Positions 20,816 to 32,339 of a stretch of 64,000 nucleotides of DNA are shown piece after piece. The position numbers were made by a program, and so were the translations under genes. The notes below the pieces were generated by a model that worked only from the letters and a program-made list of their open reading frames with translations, did not search any database and had not been told where the DNA came from. Source of the stretch: Lolium rigidum (Eukaryota; Streptophyta; Magnoliopsida; Poales; Poaceae). The DNA lies in NCBI RefSeq assembly GCF_022539505.1, contig NC_061514.1, positions 215,783,837 through 215,847,836 on the forward strand. Reading direction: 5' to 3'. Positions within the stretch are counted from its first letter, which is position 1; every line of letters starts with the position of its first letter.

Positions 20816-23800
20816 TCTCCCCCTTGGGGAAGAGTCGTCCTCGACTCTTGTTCCTCCTCACCGATGAGGTAGTCCATGACGGTTGTCCCATGTAGAGTTG
20901 GGATAAGTCGCGGTCGAAGAAGAACTTGGAGAAAAAACGCACTTGCATGCCAAGACGGGCAAAGGCTCCAAGAGGCACATTTGGCAAAAATGGGAACCAA
21001 AATAGTGTGGGTGTATCCAACATGTGGAAGGGCAAAAATTTGTGCATGTAAGAGTTGTATGGTGTCAAAAATGTGTGGTGTAGCCTTGTCCCAAGCAAAT
21101 GGAACAAACAAAAGGCAAGTGTCGGCGGCAAAATTTGGGGCAAAATTGTTATGTGCAATGGCAAAGCGATGGAGACTTCGAACTTGGGAGAGTATGGTTG
21201 GCGTGAGCCACGTATGAGTGTCCGCAAGTGTGAAAGAATTCATTGCAATTGCCAAAGATGAAATGAGAAATCCAAAGAAGAGCAACTTTTTGCGTGACAT
21301 GTGGCACAAGATGCATAAGGTGTCTCTCACATGTATGACATGGTCCTTGAGATTCTCGGAGTGTATGATGATAACATCAAGACATACAACAACCATTGTG
21401 CCAACAAGATGTGTCAAGATATGTTGCATAAGAAGCAAAAGAGGTGACGAGGAATTGGACCAAACCGGAAACTCGACAAGGCAAGTCGGAAACACATGAG
21501 GGCGAAGGCTTGTGGGAACATACCCTTTGGTGTGATTCCCGTGGGTTAGGTCCTTGTTGGGGTAGCTCTCAATTGCGCGTTTCGTGAGCTCATGCTCCGT
21601 AGCGGTGGAAGTAGTCGTTCGGGTACCTATACACACAAAAGAGAGAACAAAAAGCGTGTGTGCATGGTAGAGGAACACATCATCCATCATGATGTTCCAT
21701 GTCTTGTGCACATCACCATTAGTGTCAACCAAGATAGTATGAAATGCATGGCGATGGTGCATATGGCAAGAAGGTGCATTCATGGCATGTGGTAACTCAT
21801 GATCATCAAAAATAGAGAAGGCTATGGGGGCCATCTCATGGACAATGAAATAAGCATTTTTGCATACCAAGCATAAGAAAGAGCAATTGTTCACAATCTT
21901 GGATGCAAGGATCATGGAATGGTGTAAACATTTGGGGCAAAGCATGTGGAACATGTTATCATTGTTGTCGACAACCCTATGTAAAGAGCAAGTGTTCATC
22001 AAGGGTGTCACAACACAAGCATGATCATAATCATTATCATTGCAAGCAAGCGGGGAAAAAGTGAAACTGTCATAGCATGGCATGGTCATGGTATCACAAG
22101 CAATCAATTCCACATGATCAACAATGTTATCAAGCAAAGCATCACATGGGAAAGTGAAAGTAGCATGTGAAGTAGCAAATGGATCATCGAGATCATGCAT
22201 GCACTCATAAGTCATCATGTCCACTAGTGGGATCATGGCATCATCAACACCTATGTTGTTACCTTTGTAGGCCGACTCATTTGAGGTAGGTGTTGTGGAA
22301 GTAGGAGGATCCATGTGGTCGACATGTCCATCTTGGAGCAAGCATGGTGAGATATCATCATCTTCATGCACCATGTACATCGTCTCCATGAGCGGGAACT
22401 CGTCCTCCGTGGAACCTAGTGCAACATAAGAAGACACAAACGAGGGAGAGGTTAATGTGTTAGCAAAAGCGATGTCCTCCATGGACCTATCATCTACCTC
22501 TCTCAACTCACTTTGTGTATCACTCATGTCCTCCAAACGGAAGCACTCAAACTCACATATGGGGTGGAAGTCACTCAACTCACTATCACTCTCACTCAAG
22601 TGGGCTAAGTGGCTCTCATGCTCACATGGGATTGGTACCAACTCATCAATCAAGCATAGGGGAGTAGGCTCGACTTTCTCATCTCCATGCGCCTCCTTGG
22701 TTGAAGGGAAATTCCCATGCTCAACCATCTCAACTCCATCCGCCTCCATAGGTGAAGGGAGAATCCCATGATCACCATGCTCAACTCCATCGCCTCCCAA
22801 GTCATCCTCAAGCGGTGGCGTCATGGTGTAGTAGGGAGCTAGGCTCGGGTCCACATTATCCTTGAGTTGACCTTGTAGATCTTCATCTTGAAGTGTGGGC
22901 GCAATAGGCATCTTGGGGACTTGTGCTTGTAGCTTGTCGAAGTAGAGCGTCTTGGCACTTGGCGTTGTGCATTGCCATGCCACGTGACCCTTGGCCTTGC
23001 ACACCTCACATAGGAGATTGGGACATTCCCGTGGAGGGTGGCCTTGTTGCTTGCACTTGTAGCATCGGAGTCCATAGGCACGTGACGAGGTAGAGGCCAT
23101 TGTGGTGGTGGCACAAGAGGTGGAAGTCGCCTTATGAGGAAGGTATGCTCGATGTGCACTTGCCATCCTTGGAGTGGTAGGCACCCTATCATGGTGTTTG
23201 TCGCCTTCATGTCGAGGCTCTCGTCTTCGTGCATCATCACCATGGCTTGAGTGGTGTCGTCGAAGACTCGTGGAAGATGTTGGTCGATGGCGATCATGAA
23301 GTGGCTTGTGGCGGCGAAGCTCATGTGGTGACGTATGTCGATGTAGACCATGAGGTGGTAGTGGTCGACGACTATCATGAGATGGTGTGAGTCGATGACG
23401 GTCCTTGCCATGCCGAGATGATGGCTCATGCGACTTGGCATGTTGCTTGCGGCGCCTTGTGGAGCTTGGAGAAGAGTGTCGATGACGCTCATGATGGGGA
23501 CGCTCTTGATGCTCCATATGATGAACTCGCAGTAGATGATCATGTGCATAAGCACTCTCATGGTGGCGCCTCGTGGAGCTCGAAGAAGTGTGTCGATGGC
23601 GATCATGTTGGGGACGCTCTTGATGATCCATATGATGGTGCCATCGTTGAGGTCCTCTATCTTCATATGTAGCTCCATTGGCCAAGTAGGTGACTAGGTG
23701 AGGCTCCGCCATGGTGTCGATGTCGTAGGTGTGGCGTTGCTCCACCATGTCGTCCATGCTTGATGAGCCATTGTCGATGTAGAGCTCGTCGAAGTCGTCC

Positions 23801-24066
23801 TCAAAGTGGTGCTCCACCATGTCGTCCATGTCGATGATGCTTGGGGAGCCATGGGCGTTGTCGAGCTCCTCGATGTCGGAGATGTCGGTGATGCTTGGGG
23901 AGCCATGGTCGTTGTCGAGCTCCTCGATGTCGGAGATGTCGGTGATGCTTGGGGAGCCATAGTCGGAGTAGAGCTCCACATGTTCCTCCACATCCGCGGT
24001 GCTTGAAGAGGTATCCTCCTCGAAGTGCTCCGTGTACTCCTCCGTATCTTCATCTTCGCTATCCAT
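20599..24066 (-). CDS. F2: long ORF with two zinc knuckles and a decayed RT
   Basis: 1,155 codons from an ATG at 24066. Order: acidic start with three copies of an 18-20-residue unit (ISDIEELDN; F1 and F3 have two); a His/Arg-rich RNA-binding-like region (RHRHSSPSSTRRRKQH); two CCHC knuckles (CYKCKQQGHPPREC and CEVCKAKGHVAWQC); an acidic unrecognised middle part; then a region alignable to RT but with VVVCLDVIII where E has [10 protein letters not shown]. The last part (EEEQESRTTLPQGGDD) matches the E integrase end at the polypurine tract. Compared with F3, F2 lacks an in-frame block near the PCY.SF motif and its LTR-encoded tail is in another frame. It probably acts in RNA binding or packaging; no enzyme activity is expected. 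Confidence 0.8.
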   Translation of the reverse strand: MDSEDEDTEEYTEHFEEDTSSSTADVEEHVELYSDYGSPSITDISDIEELDNDHGSPSITDISDIEELDNAHGSPSIIDMDDMVEHHFEDDFDELYIDNGSSSMDDMVEQRHTYDIDTMAEPHLVTYLANGATYEDRGPQRWHHHMDHQERPQHDRHRHTSSSSTRRHHESAYAHDHLLRVHHMEHQERPHHERHRHSSPSSTRRRKQHAKSHEPSSRHGKDRHRLTPSHDSRRPLPPHGLHRHTSPHELRRHKPLHDRHRPTSSTSLRRHHSSHGDDARRREPRHEGDKHHDRVPTTPRMASAHRAYLPHKATSTSCATTTMASTSSRAYGLRCYKCKQQGHPPRECPNLLCEVCKAKGHVAWQCTTPSAKTLYFDKLQAQVPKMPIAPTLQDEDLQGQLKDNVDPSLAPYYTMTPPLEDDLGGDGVEHGDHGILPSPMEADGVEMVEHGNFPSTKEAHGDEKVEPTPLCLIDELVPIPCEHESHLAHLSESDSELSDFHPICEFECFRLEDMSDTQSELREVDDRSMEDIAFANTLTSPSFVSSYVALGSTEDEFPLMETMYMVHEDDDISPCLLQDGHVDHMDPPTSTTPTSNESAYKGNNIGVDDAMIPLVDMMTYECMHDLDDPFATSHATFTFPCDALLDNIVDHVELIACDTMTMPCYDSFTFSPLACNDNDYDHACVVTPLMNTCSLHRVVDNNDNMFHMLCPKCLHHSMILASKIVNNCSFLCLVCKNAYFIVHEMAPIAFSIFDDHELPHAMNAPSCHMHHRHAFHTILVDTNGDVHKTWNIMMDDVFLYHAHTLFVLSFVCIGTRTTTSTATEHELTKRAIESYPNKDLTHGNHTKGYVPTSLRPHVFPTCLVEFPVWSNSSSPLLLLMQHILTHLVGTMVVVCLDVIIIHSENLKDHVIHVRDTLCILCHMSRKKLLFFGFLISSLAIAMNSFTLADTHTWLTPTILSQVRSLHRFAIAHNNFAPNFAADTCLLFVPFAWDKATPHIFDTIQLLHAQIFALPHVGYTHTILVPIFAKCASWSLCPSWHASAFFLQVLLRPRLIPTLHGTTVMDYLIGEEEQESRTTLPQGGDDVAAYRILHLPRSSQVHPAYRRRYTMAKESPKWTNNTNPRHICQGEPFPLYGRPQHQREWYATSCLSSLCL
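20816..20828 (-). other. F2 polypurine tract
   Basis: The minus strand reads CCAAGGGGGAGA directly before TGATGTAG; same place as in E and F3. Confidence 0.8.
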
Positions 24067-25328
24067 GTTAGCACGATGGTATCTATATGGTGTATGTTAG
24101 TGGAAGGAGACTACCTCGCACTCTTACCAAGGTAAGATAGTATTGAGGCCATCCACCAAGTCAAAAGCAAGATCAAGTGTATCGGGAACACACGCAAAAC
24201 CACACGCAAAAGCTAGCAAATATGGTGTTAGGCGAGTGTTGTGGAAAGCCAAAAGACAAATCCAAGATCAAGTGTATTGTCAAGAGTGGTGGAAATCCAA
24301 AAATTCAAATGTCAAAGCGATGATCACTATAAACACGGAAAAGGATGTGGAACACACACACGAGATAAATGGGGTTAGTGCAACCAAAAGTGAGCGGAAA
24401 AGTGTATGTAGCGGATGCTCGGTGTCACACTAACACAAGGAGAGTCAAAGCTTCGGTTGCAAAGGAAGAGACAACTAGATTTGCACGCGGCCTCTCTTCT
24501 CGTATCTCTCTTTGCTTACAAGCTTTTTCTCTTTTGTATATGGTGGCACTTGCACTCGTTTGTATCTTTGGTGGCACGTGGACACTTTGTATGTATGGGC
24601 GTATGGATGTATGGATGTATGGATGTATGGTGCTACTCGCACTCTTTTTGTGTTTTTGGGGCTTTTTCACGCACTATGTTAGCGTTAGCCTCGCTTTTGC
24701 TATCTTGCCACACGAGTGTTTGCTTGGATGCCTTACTCAACACTACACACACACCTCACAATGCGGGGCCACGTGCAATGTCTCGCAACACTAGACAAGC
24801 AATGCTCAATGGGATAGATCGCAAAAGGAAGAGGGGTTACAAGGTGACAGCTGCAAGTTATACCTGCGATGGTGGTGGTGGTGGTGGTGGTGGTGGTGGA
24901 GATCGCCGGATGTCGAGGTCGAAGGAGGCGTTGCGTCGCCCGGTTGGAGGCCCGGTTGGACCGGGTTGTGGACCGGCTGGTCCGGTTGTCCGGCCGGTTG
25001 ACCGGAGTCTGGACTGGCCCGGCCGGTTTGTAGCCCGGTTGACCGGCTGCTCAACCGGATTTCGCGGGATGAGCTTTCTCTCTCCTGTTCTTCACGAAAA
25101 CCAAGCCAAATCGACCAAATCGAAGGGAAACGATGGAATTGGAGGCTCAAAGTTGGGGAAATAGTAGATCAAGCACAACAACACCAAATCCACGGACCAA
25201 AACCACTCAAAACGCAACCAAATCACAGATCGGTCAAGAGGCAAATTGGGGCTATTTTTGGGGATTTTTTGGAAAATTTTCTAGGGACGAAATCGGGTGG
25301 GTGGAGGGTCAAATCCGCGGAAACCAAA
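24067..25328 (-). other. F2: untranslated leader
   Basis: Homologous to the E leader (28402-29653). It contains repeats of atggatgt (24604-24630), a (GGT)n tract near 24869-24899, a CCGGTT/GACCGG cluster (24938-25060), and AGGTATAACTTGC (minus) beside the (GGT)n tract, a possible splice donor. No long ORF. Conservation between E and F fits a packaging or leader function. Confidence 0.7.
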
Positions 25329-25342
25329 GGCTGCTGATACCA
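25329..25342 (-). other. F2 primer-binding site
   Basis: The minus strand reads TGGTATCAGCAGCC, two bases inside the 5' LTR. The first nine bases fit the 3' end of plant initiator tRNA-Met; the rest has one extra base. Confidence 0.75.
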
Positions 25343-25344
25343 TA

Positions 25345-26373
25345 TGATGAGGTCTAAGACCCCGTGTGTGGCCCGATCTTGCGGTTGACCCGAAATCCAA
25401 GGAGGGAGTGAGGGAGAGCGCGAAGAACACGATGAACACGATGAACACGAAGAACTCACGCACGCACACCAACCCGATACACTCGATACTTACCCCCGTG
25501 GCTCGATGGACCACGCCAATAGAATCAACCCGGGAGAGACGCGCGGTAGAATCCCGGAGTGAGAGATCGGTGAGGGAGATGAATCTAGGAGTGGGAGAGA
25601 GAGTGGGTAGCACTAGAATCTCACACTCACAAATCCAATCATCCAACAAGGGTAGCCTTGATACAAAGGGGATGAAACCCTAGGGAGACAAAGCTCAAAT
25701 CCATGTCTAAGCCTAAATCATGTCTAAAGAGGTAAGGGGGTGACCTAGGTGCTTATATAGGCATACAAGGCCAGCCTGGGCCGAACAGGTACGCGAATGG
25801 ATCAAGTTGAGGCCGTTTGGTGGGTCATTCCCGTCGGATCCGGTTTGGGTCCGGTCCGGCCGGGCTCGTGACCGGGCTGTCCGGTCAAGGGTCCGGTCTG
25901 ACCGGCCTGTGACCGGGCTGTCCGGTCGAGGTCCGGTCGACCGGTCGGAAACCGGAAGCTGCGAGGTTTCCGGTCTTCGCCCGGTACGAGGGAGCTGCGC
26001 CGGTTGGGCGCCCGGTTGACCGGGCCTGGGACCGGACGGCTCGGTTGTGGGTCCGGTCTGACCGGGTCCTGGACCGGCCAGGCTGGGCCTCTTCCTCCCG
26101 CCTCTTCTTCCTCTTCCTTCTTCTCTTCTTTCCTTCTTCTTCTCCTCTTCCTTGCACCATGGGAGTTCCTTCTCTCTTGGTCCTTGTCGATGTCGGCACC
26201 TATAGACACAATGATGATAGGCATGAGGTAGCATACCATTCACGTTGGTGTTGAGGTCGACCATAGAGAGGAAAGGGTTCACCTTGACATATATGGCGGG
26301 GGTTTGTGTTGTTGGTCCACTTGGGGGACTCCTTGGCCATGGTGTAGCATCGACGATAGGCGGGGCTGCATCA
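25345..26373 (-). repeat. F2 5' LTR
   Basis: TGATGAGG to CTGCATCA on the plus strand. TATA at about 25751-25759 (gcttatatagg, read on the minus strand), and a CCGGTC array at 25838-26080. Confidence 0.9.
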
Positions 26374-28401
26374 ATGCTTGCGGAGGTTGAGGTGGAGCTT
26401 CTCACACAACTCGGTGCTTGCAAGGTTATGGCAACTTCCACCGTCTATGATGACCTTGATCGACTTGCCACCAATTCCGGCACGGGTTTGGAAGATGTTG
26501 CACCGTTGTTCTTCCACATCATGAGGTTGCGTAGTTAGCACCCTTGTGACCACAAGTGAGGGACTTGGGTCATGCTCACATAGGAGAGGATCTTCTCCAC
26601 TTTCTTGCTCATAAGCTTCTTCACTTTCCACGGCGGCTTGCACAAGGGCTTCATATTCATCCTCATCAAGCGTCTCGATATCACCATTCTCCATAGTGAT
26701 CATGACCTTGGTGTTCTTGCACTCAAACGACTTGTGACCTTGGGTGCCACACTTGAAGCAAGTGACACTAGAGGGTCCCGTGGATGCCTTAGAGGAGGCG
26801 GTGGAGGAGACCGTTTGCTTCATGCGACTTTGGATAGTCGGCTTCTTGGATGTTGTTGAGGACACGTCGGCCTTGGCACTTGTAGCATGAGGAGTTGATG
26901 TAGTAGAAGGAGTCGATGTAGCGAGCTTGGAGGTGAAGTAGGTCTTGGCCTTGGAGTACTTGATGTCCTCAATCACTTGGCGCTCGGCCTTCGTTGCTTG
27001 ATGGACCAACTCAACCATGTTGGAGTAAGGTTGGAACTCCACAATTCGCTTGATGGGATAGTTGAGGCCATTGAAGAAGCGAGCAATGGTTTGGTCATCG
27101 GACTCTTGGATGTTTGCTCGCATCATAGTGAGCTCCATTTCCTTGTAGAACTCCTCGACGGTCTTGGTTCCTTGCTTCAACTTTTGGAGCTTGTTGAAGA
27201 GGTCGGTCATGTAGTGCGTGGGGACGAAGCGAGCATGCATCTCTTTCTTCATGTCTTCCCAAGTGGCAATTGGAGGTTCACCCTTCTCTTCTCGAAGAGT
27301 GAGGACTTGCTCCCACCAAGTGTTTGCGTAGTCCTCGAACTCAAGCGACGCCATAGCCACCTTCTTGGCACCGGAGTAGTTGTGGATGCGGAATATCTTG
27401 TCCACCTTGAGTGCCCATGAGAGGTAGGCCTCGGCATCTTCTTCACCCTTGAACTTTGGCATGGTGAACTTGAGTCTTCCAAACATATTCTCTTCATCCT
27501 CCAAGTTTCTTCGACGAGGAGGGGCACCTTCATCTCTTGCGGCTTGAGGAGGAATAGGAGGTCTTCTGCGGCCAACCATAGCATTGGGTTGGTGTTGGAG
27601 GTGCACACTTGCTTCACTTGGTTCACGGTGATGATGTGGTTGAAGATCTTGACGAGGTTGTTGAAGATCTTGACGAGGTGGTTGGCGACGCCCAAAGATG
27701 GCCCTCTCATCTTGCTCATGTGGTGGTTCTCCTCTTCCACGTTGGTCATGGCGAGGATGATTGCGAAGATCACGCCTCGGTTGGTCTTGATGTTCATGGC
27801 CTTGAGCTTCACCATGTGGCTCCATGTTGTGGGAGACGTTGTCATGTGGGTGGCCGTCACGCCCATGGTGGGCATGGCCATCCGGTTGAGGACGATCTTG
27901 TGGAGGACGTTCATGAGGACGAGCATGGCGATGTATTTCTCCGCGCCTAGAGTTGGAGCGAGAGTCTTCATGACAAGCATGTGAGCGATGCGGTCGATGA
28001 TGGTCTTCATGCCTTGAGGAGGAGCTTGAGGACGAACGGTGACCATGAGAGTAGTAATCTTGTGATGAGCTTGAGGATGATGAAGTAGAGCGGTGTCGAC
28101 GATGACGACCCAAGTTGGTGATGGCGCGCTCGAGGCTCTCCATGCGCCGCTCCATGTTTGCATCATTGGCCGCCATTTGGCCATTCAAGTTGTCCGTAGC
28201 TTCGCGAAGGAGAGCCAAGTCTTGGTTCACAACGGAGAAGTTGTGTGCCACTTCATCGTATTGCTCATCGATGCGCGTCTCGAAGAGGGTGAGTTGCTCC
28301 TTGAACTCTTGGCGTTGCGTCCATAGGTTGTGTTGAGTAGCCAACCTCTCGGTGTTGCGGAGGATTTCTCCCTCCCTTGCTTCATCTCCGCTCCTATCCA
28401 T
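26374..28401 (-). CDS. E: gag and start of protease
   Basis: 676 codons from an ATG at 28401, open up to the F2 junction. Order: heptad-like N-terminus (about 20-95, possible coiled coil); Ser-rich then His/Arg-rich linker (100-300); capsid domain of the Ty3/gypsy retrotransposon gag family (about 310-480, FKGEEDAEAYLSWALKVD and WWEQV); CCHC knuckle CFKCGTQGHKSFEC (548-561); retropepsin active site VIIDGGS (about 650-656). It forms the particle that packages element RNA, possibly also that of the F elements. F2 inserts right after LHLNLRKH, and the frame is in phase with the pol segment at 19740. Confidence 0.92.
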
Positions 28402-29653
28402 GATACAAAGACAAGCACTAGGTTGTTTATGTTAGTGGAAGGAGACTACCTCGCACTCTTACCAAGGTAAGATAGTATTGAGGCAATCCACCAAGCCGAA
28501 AGCAAGATCAAGTGTATCGGGAACACACGCAAAACCACACGCAAAAGCTAGCAAATATGGTGTTAGGCGAGTGTTGTGGAAAGCCAAAAGACAAATCCAA
28601 GATCGAGTATGTTGTTAAGAGTGGTGGAAATCCGAAAATCCAAAAGTTGATGCGAAGATCACTATAAACACGGAAAAAGGATGTGGAACACACACACGAG
28701 ATAAGCGGGGTTAGTGCAACCAAAAGTGAGCGGAAAATTGTATGTGCGGATGCTCGGTGTCACACTAACACAAGGAGAGTCAAAGCTTTGGTTGCAAAGG
28801 AAGAGACAACTAGATTCACACGTGACCTCTCTTCTCGTATCTCTCTTTGCTTAAAAGCTTTTTCTCTTTTGTATATGTTGGCACTTTGCACTCGTTTGTA
28901 TCTTTGGTGGCACTTGGACACTTTGCATGTATGGGCGTATGGATGTATGGATGTATGGATGTATGGTGCTACTCGCACTCTTTTTGTGTTTTTGGGGCTT
29001 TTTGACGCACTATGTTAGCGTTAGCCTCGCTTTTGCTATCTTGCCACACGAGTGTTTGCTTGGGTGCCCTACTCAACGCTACACACACACCTCACAATGC
29101 GGGGTCACGTGCAATGTCTCGCAACACTAGACAAGCAATGCTCAATGGGATAGATCGCAAAAGGAAGAGGGGTTACAAGGTGACAGCTGCAAGTTATACC
29201 TGCGATGGTGGTGGTGGTGGTGGTGGTGGTGGTGGAGATCGCCGGATGTCGAGGTCGAAGGGGCGTTGCGTCGCCCGGTCGGAGGCCCGGTTGGACCGGC
29301 CTGGCCGGTTGTCTGTCCGGTTGACCGGATTCTGGACCGGCTCGGCCGGTCGAGGGCCCGGTTGACCGGCTGCTGGACCGGATTTCGCGGGATGAGCTTT
29401 CTCTCTCCTGTTCTTCATGAAAACCAAGCCAAATCGACCAAATCGAAGGGAAACGATGGAATTGGAGGCTCAAAGTTGGGGAAATAGTAGATCAAGCACA
29501 ACAACTCCAAATCCACGGACCAAAACCACTCAAAACGCAACCAAATCACAGATCGGTCAAGAGGCAATTTGGGGCTATTTTTTTTTTTTTTTTTTGGAAA
29601 ATTTTCTATGGACGAAATCGGGTGGGTGGAGGGTCAAATCCGCGGAAACCAAA
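28402..29653 (-). other. E: untranslated leader
   Basis: No gene. It holds atggatgt repeats (28936-28963), a (GGT)n tract (29204-29235), a CCGGTT/GACCGG cluster (29275-29385) and a T run of about 18 at 29579-29596. It aligns along its length with the F1-F3 leaders and partly with the A leader. Confidence 0.75.
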
Positions 29654-29667
29654 GGCTGCTGATACCA
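29654..29667 (-). other. E primer-binding site
   Basis: TGGTATCAGCAGCC on the minus strand, two bases (TA) inside the 5' LTR; initiator-tRNA-Met type. Confidence 0.78.
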
Positions 29668-29669
29668 TA

Positions 29670-30743
29670 TGATGAGGTCTAAGACCCCGTGTGTGGCCCG
29701 ATCTTGCGGATTGACGTCGAAACCAAAGGGGAGATGGGAAAACGCGAGGAACACGAAGAACACGGCGATGAACACGAGGAACTCCGAGACTCACGCACAC
29801 ACACCAACCCGATACACCCGATGCTTACCTCCGTGGCTCGATGGACCACGCCAATAGAATCTCCGTGGAAGAGACACGCGGTAGAATTCCCGGAGAGAGA
29901 TTGGGATTGGAGAGGAAGAGCTTGGGGAAGGAGAGAGAGTAACAAGTACTAGAATCTCCTTCAACAAGATCTAAGTCAACAACCAAGGTGCGTTGATTAC
30001 AGAGGGATGATACCCAAGGGAGACTAAGCTCAAAGTTAGGGTTTGAGTTCAAAACAAGTCTAAAGAGCTAATGAGGGGTTCCAGCTACTTATATAGGCAC
30101 ACCCAGCCAGCAAGGGCGAACAGGTACGCAAAAGGATAAGTTAAGGCAGTTTGGTGGGGCACTCTCGTCAGGTCCGGTTTGGGATCCGGTCAGACCGGGC
30201 CTGGGACCGGGCTGTCCGGTCAAGGGTCCGGTCTGACCGGGCCTGTGACCGGGCGGGCCGGTCATGGGTCCGGTCGACCGGTCGGAAACCGGATTCCTCC
30301 GAGGTTTCCGGTCGTCGTCCGTACGAGGGGGCTGGCCCGGTTTCCGACCGGTCGACCGGGCCTATGACCGGGAGCCCGGTTGTAGGTCCGGTCCGACCGG
30401 GTCCTGGACCGGCCAGCGTCCGTCTCTTCCTTGGAGCGCTTCGAGCGACGTCGGCTTCGGCTCCATGATCATCTTCATGTCCAGCTGCTTCTCTCCCAGC
30501 TGCTTCTCTCCCTCCCTTGGCCTTGGCGCCTCCTCCTCTCCGAGGTCTTGATGCGGCTTGTACCTAATGACACATAGCACGTCGGCATGAGGTAGCAATC
30601 CATCCAAAGGGGTACCAAGATCAAGGGTAGTGAGGAGCGAGTTCACCTCATCATGTAGAGCCTTGGCTCGGGCTCGTGTCATTGGTCCACTTGGGGGACT
30701 AGTTGGTCTTGATGGAGTGTCGTCGGTGAGCGGGGCTACATCA
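29670..30743 (-). repeat. E 5' LTR
   Basis: Pairs with 15500-16574. A TATA box (minus CCTATATAAG) lies at about 30089-30097, and the CCGGTC array at 30175-30415 is upstream of it in transcription order. Confidence 0.92.
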
Positions 30744-30748
30744 AGACG

Positions 30749-32339
30749 GACATGCATAGCAACTCACATGATATTCAACAAAGAATAGTTGATGGCGTCC
30801 CCAGAAGCATGGTTATCGCACAACAAGCAACTTAATAAGAGATAAAGTGCATAAGTACATATTCAATACCACAATAGTTTTTAAGCTATTTGTCCCATGA
30901 GCTATATATTGCAAAGGTGAATGATGGAATTTTAAAGGTAGCACTCAAGCAATTTACTTTGGAATGGCGGATAAACACCATGTAGTAGGTAGGTATGGTG
31001 GACACAAATGGCATAGTGGTTGGCTCAAGTATTTTGGATGCATGAGAAGTATTCCCTCTCGATACAAGGTTTAGGCTAGCAAGGTTATTTGAAACAAATA
31101 CAAGGATGAACGGTACAGACAAAACTCACATAAAAGACATATTGTAAACATTATAAGACTCTACACCGTCTTCCTTGTTGTTCAAAACTCAATACTAGAT
31201 ATTATCTAGACTCTAGAGAAACCAAATATGCAAACCAAATTAGCAAGCTCTAAGTGTTTCTTCATTAATGGGTGCAAAGTATATGATGCAAGAGCTTAAA
31301 CATGAGCACAACAATTGCCAAGTATCAAATTATCCAAGACATTTTAGAGTTACTACATGTAGTATTTTCCAATTCCAACCATATAACAATTTAACGAAGA
31401 AGAAACTTCGCCATGAATACTATGAGTAGAGCCTAAGGACATACTTGTCCATATGCTACAACGGAGCGTGTCTCTCTCCCATAAAGTGAATGCTAGGATC
31501 CATTTTATTCAAACAAAATAAAAACAAAAACAAACCGACGCTCCAAGCAAAGTGCATAAGACGTGACGGAATAAAAATATAGTTTCGGGGGAGGAACCCG
31601 ATAATGTTGTCGATGAAGAAGGGGATGCCTTGGGCATCCCCAAGCTTAGACGCTTGAGTCTTCTTAGAATATGCAGGGGTGAACCACCGGGGCATCCCCA
31701 AGCTTAGAGCTTTTACTCTCCTTGATCATATTGCATCATACTCCTCTCTTGATCCTTGAAAACTTCCTCCACACCAAACTCGAAACAACTCATTAGAGGG
31801 TTAGTGCACAATAAAAATTAACATGTTCAGAGGTGACACAATCATTCTTAACACTTCTGGACATTGCATAAAGCTACTGGACATTAATGGATCAAAGAAA
31901 TTCATCCAACATAGCAAAAGAGGCAATGCGAAATAAAAGACAGAATCTGTCAAAACAGAACAGTCCGTAAAGATGGATTTTATTAGGGCACCAGACTTGC
32001 TCAAATGAAAATGCCCAAATTGAATGAAAGTTGCGTACATATCTGAGGACCACTCACGTAAATTGGCTTAATTTTCTGAGTTACCTACAGAGAATTAGAC
32101 CCAGATTCGTGACAGCAAAGAAATCTGTTTCTGCGCAGTAATCCAAATCTAGTATTTACTTTACTATCAAAGACTTTACTTGGCACAACAAAACATAAAA
32201 CTAAGATAAGGAGAGGTTGCTACAGTAGTAAACAACTTCCAAGACTCAAATATAAAACAAAAATACTGTAGTAAAAACTTGGGTTGTCTCCCATAAGCGC
32301 TTTTCTTTAACGCCTTTCGGCTAGGCGCGAAAGTGTATA
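30749..32339 (-). other. B: 3' untranslated region, right part
   Basis: AT-rich and without a gene. It contains GGCATCCCCAAGCTTAGA twice (31632-31650 and 31692-31709), and the block cttgggttgtctcccataag (32280-32299), both familiar from Athila-group elements. RT and integrase would be expected here in a complete element and are absent. Confidence 0.65.

Larger units (their letters stand above)
19741..26373 (-). mobile_element. F2: non-autonomous E-related retrotransposon inside E
   Basis: The right flank atgct (26374-26378) repeats on the left as atgct overlapping the first LTR base, so the left junction has lost one T. The insertion splits E just after the protease IDGGS site. LTRs are 19741-20815 (1,075 bp) and 25345-26373 (1,029 bp). 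The leader and primer site match E. One long ORF (24066-20599) fills the interior; no capsid, protease, RNase H or integrase core is seen. Confidence 0.9.
15500..30743 (-). mobile_element. E: Ty3/gypsy retrotransposon, near-complete gag-pol
   Basis: TSD agacg (15495-15499 and 30744-30748). LTRs of 1,075 bp (15500-16574) and 1,074 bp (29670-30743) differ at few sites, so insertion is recent. All cis signals are present: a Met-type primer-binding site, a polypurine tract and a TATA box. Gag (28401-26374) and protease-to-integrase (19740-15998) form one frame that is interrupted only by F2. This is the only copy in the window with all enzymatic domains undamaged outside the insertion, so it represents the autonomous type for the E/F group. 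Domain order PR-RT-RH-IN places it in Ty3/gypsy; the integrase has a GPF module and no chromodomain. Confidence 0.92.

Noticed and set aside
22457..22771. 104-codon antisense ORF repeated at 40555-40869 and 53917-54231
   Set aside because: A mirror of Glu/Ser-rich codons of the F ORF on the other strand.
24600..24630. ATGGATGT tandem repeats as a functional site (also 28936, 42594)
   Set aside because: Copy number varies between otherwise near-identical leaders; it behaves like a microsatellite.
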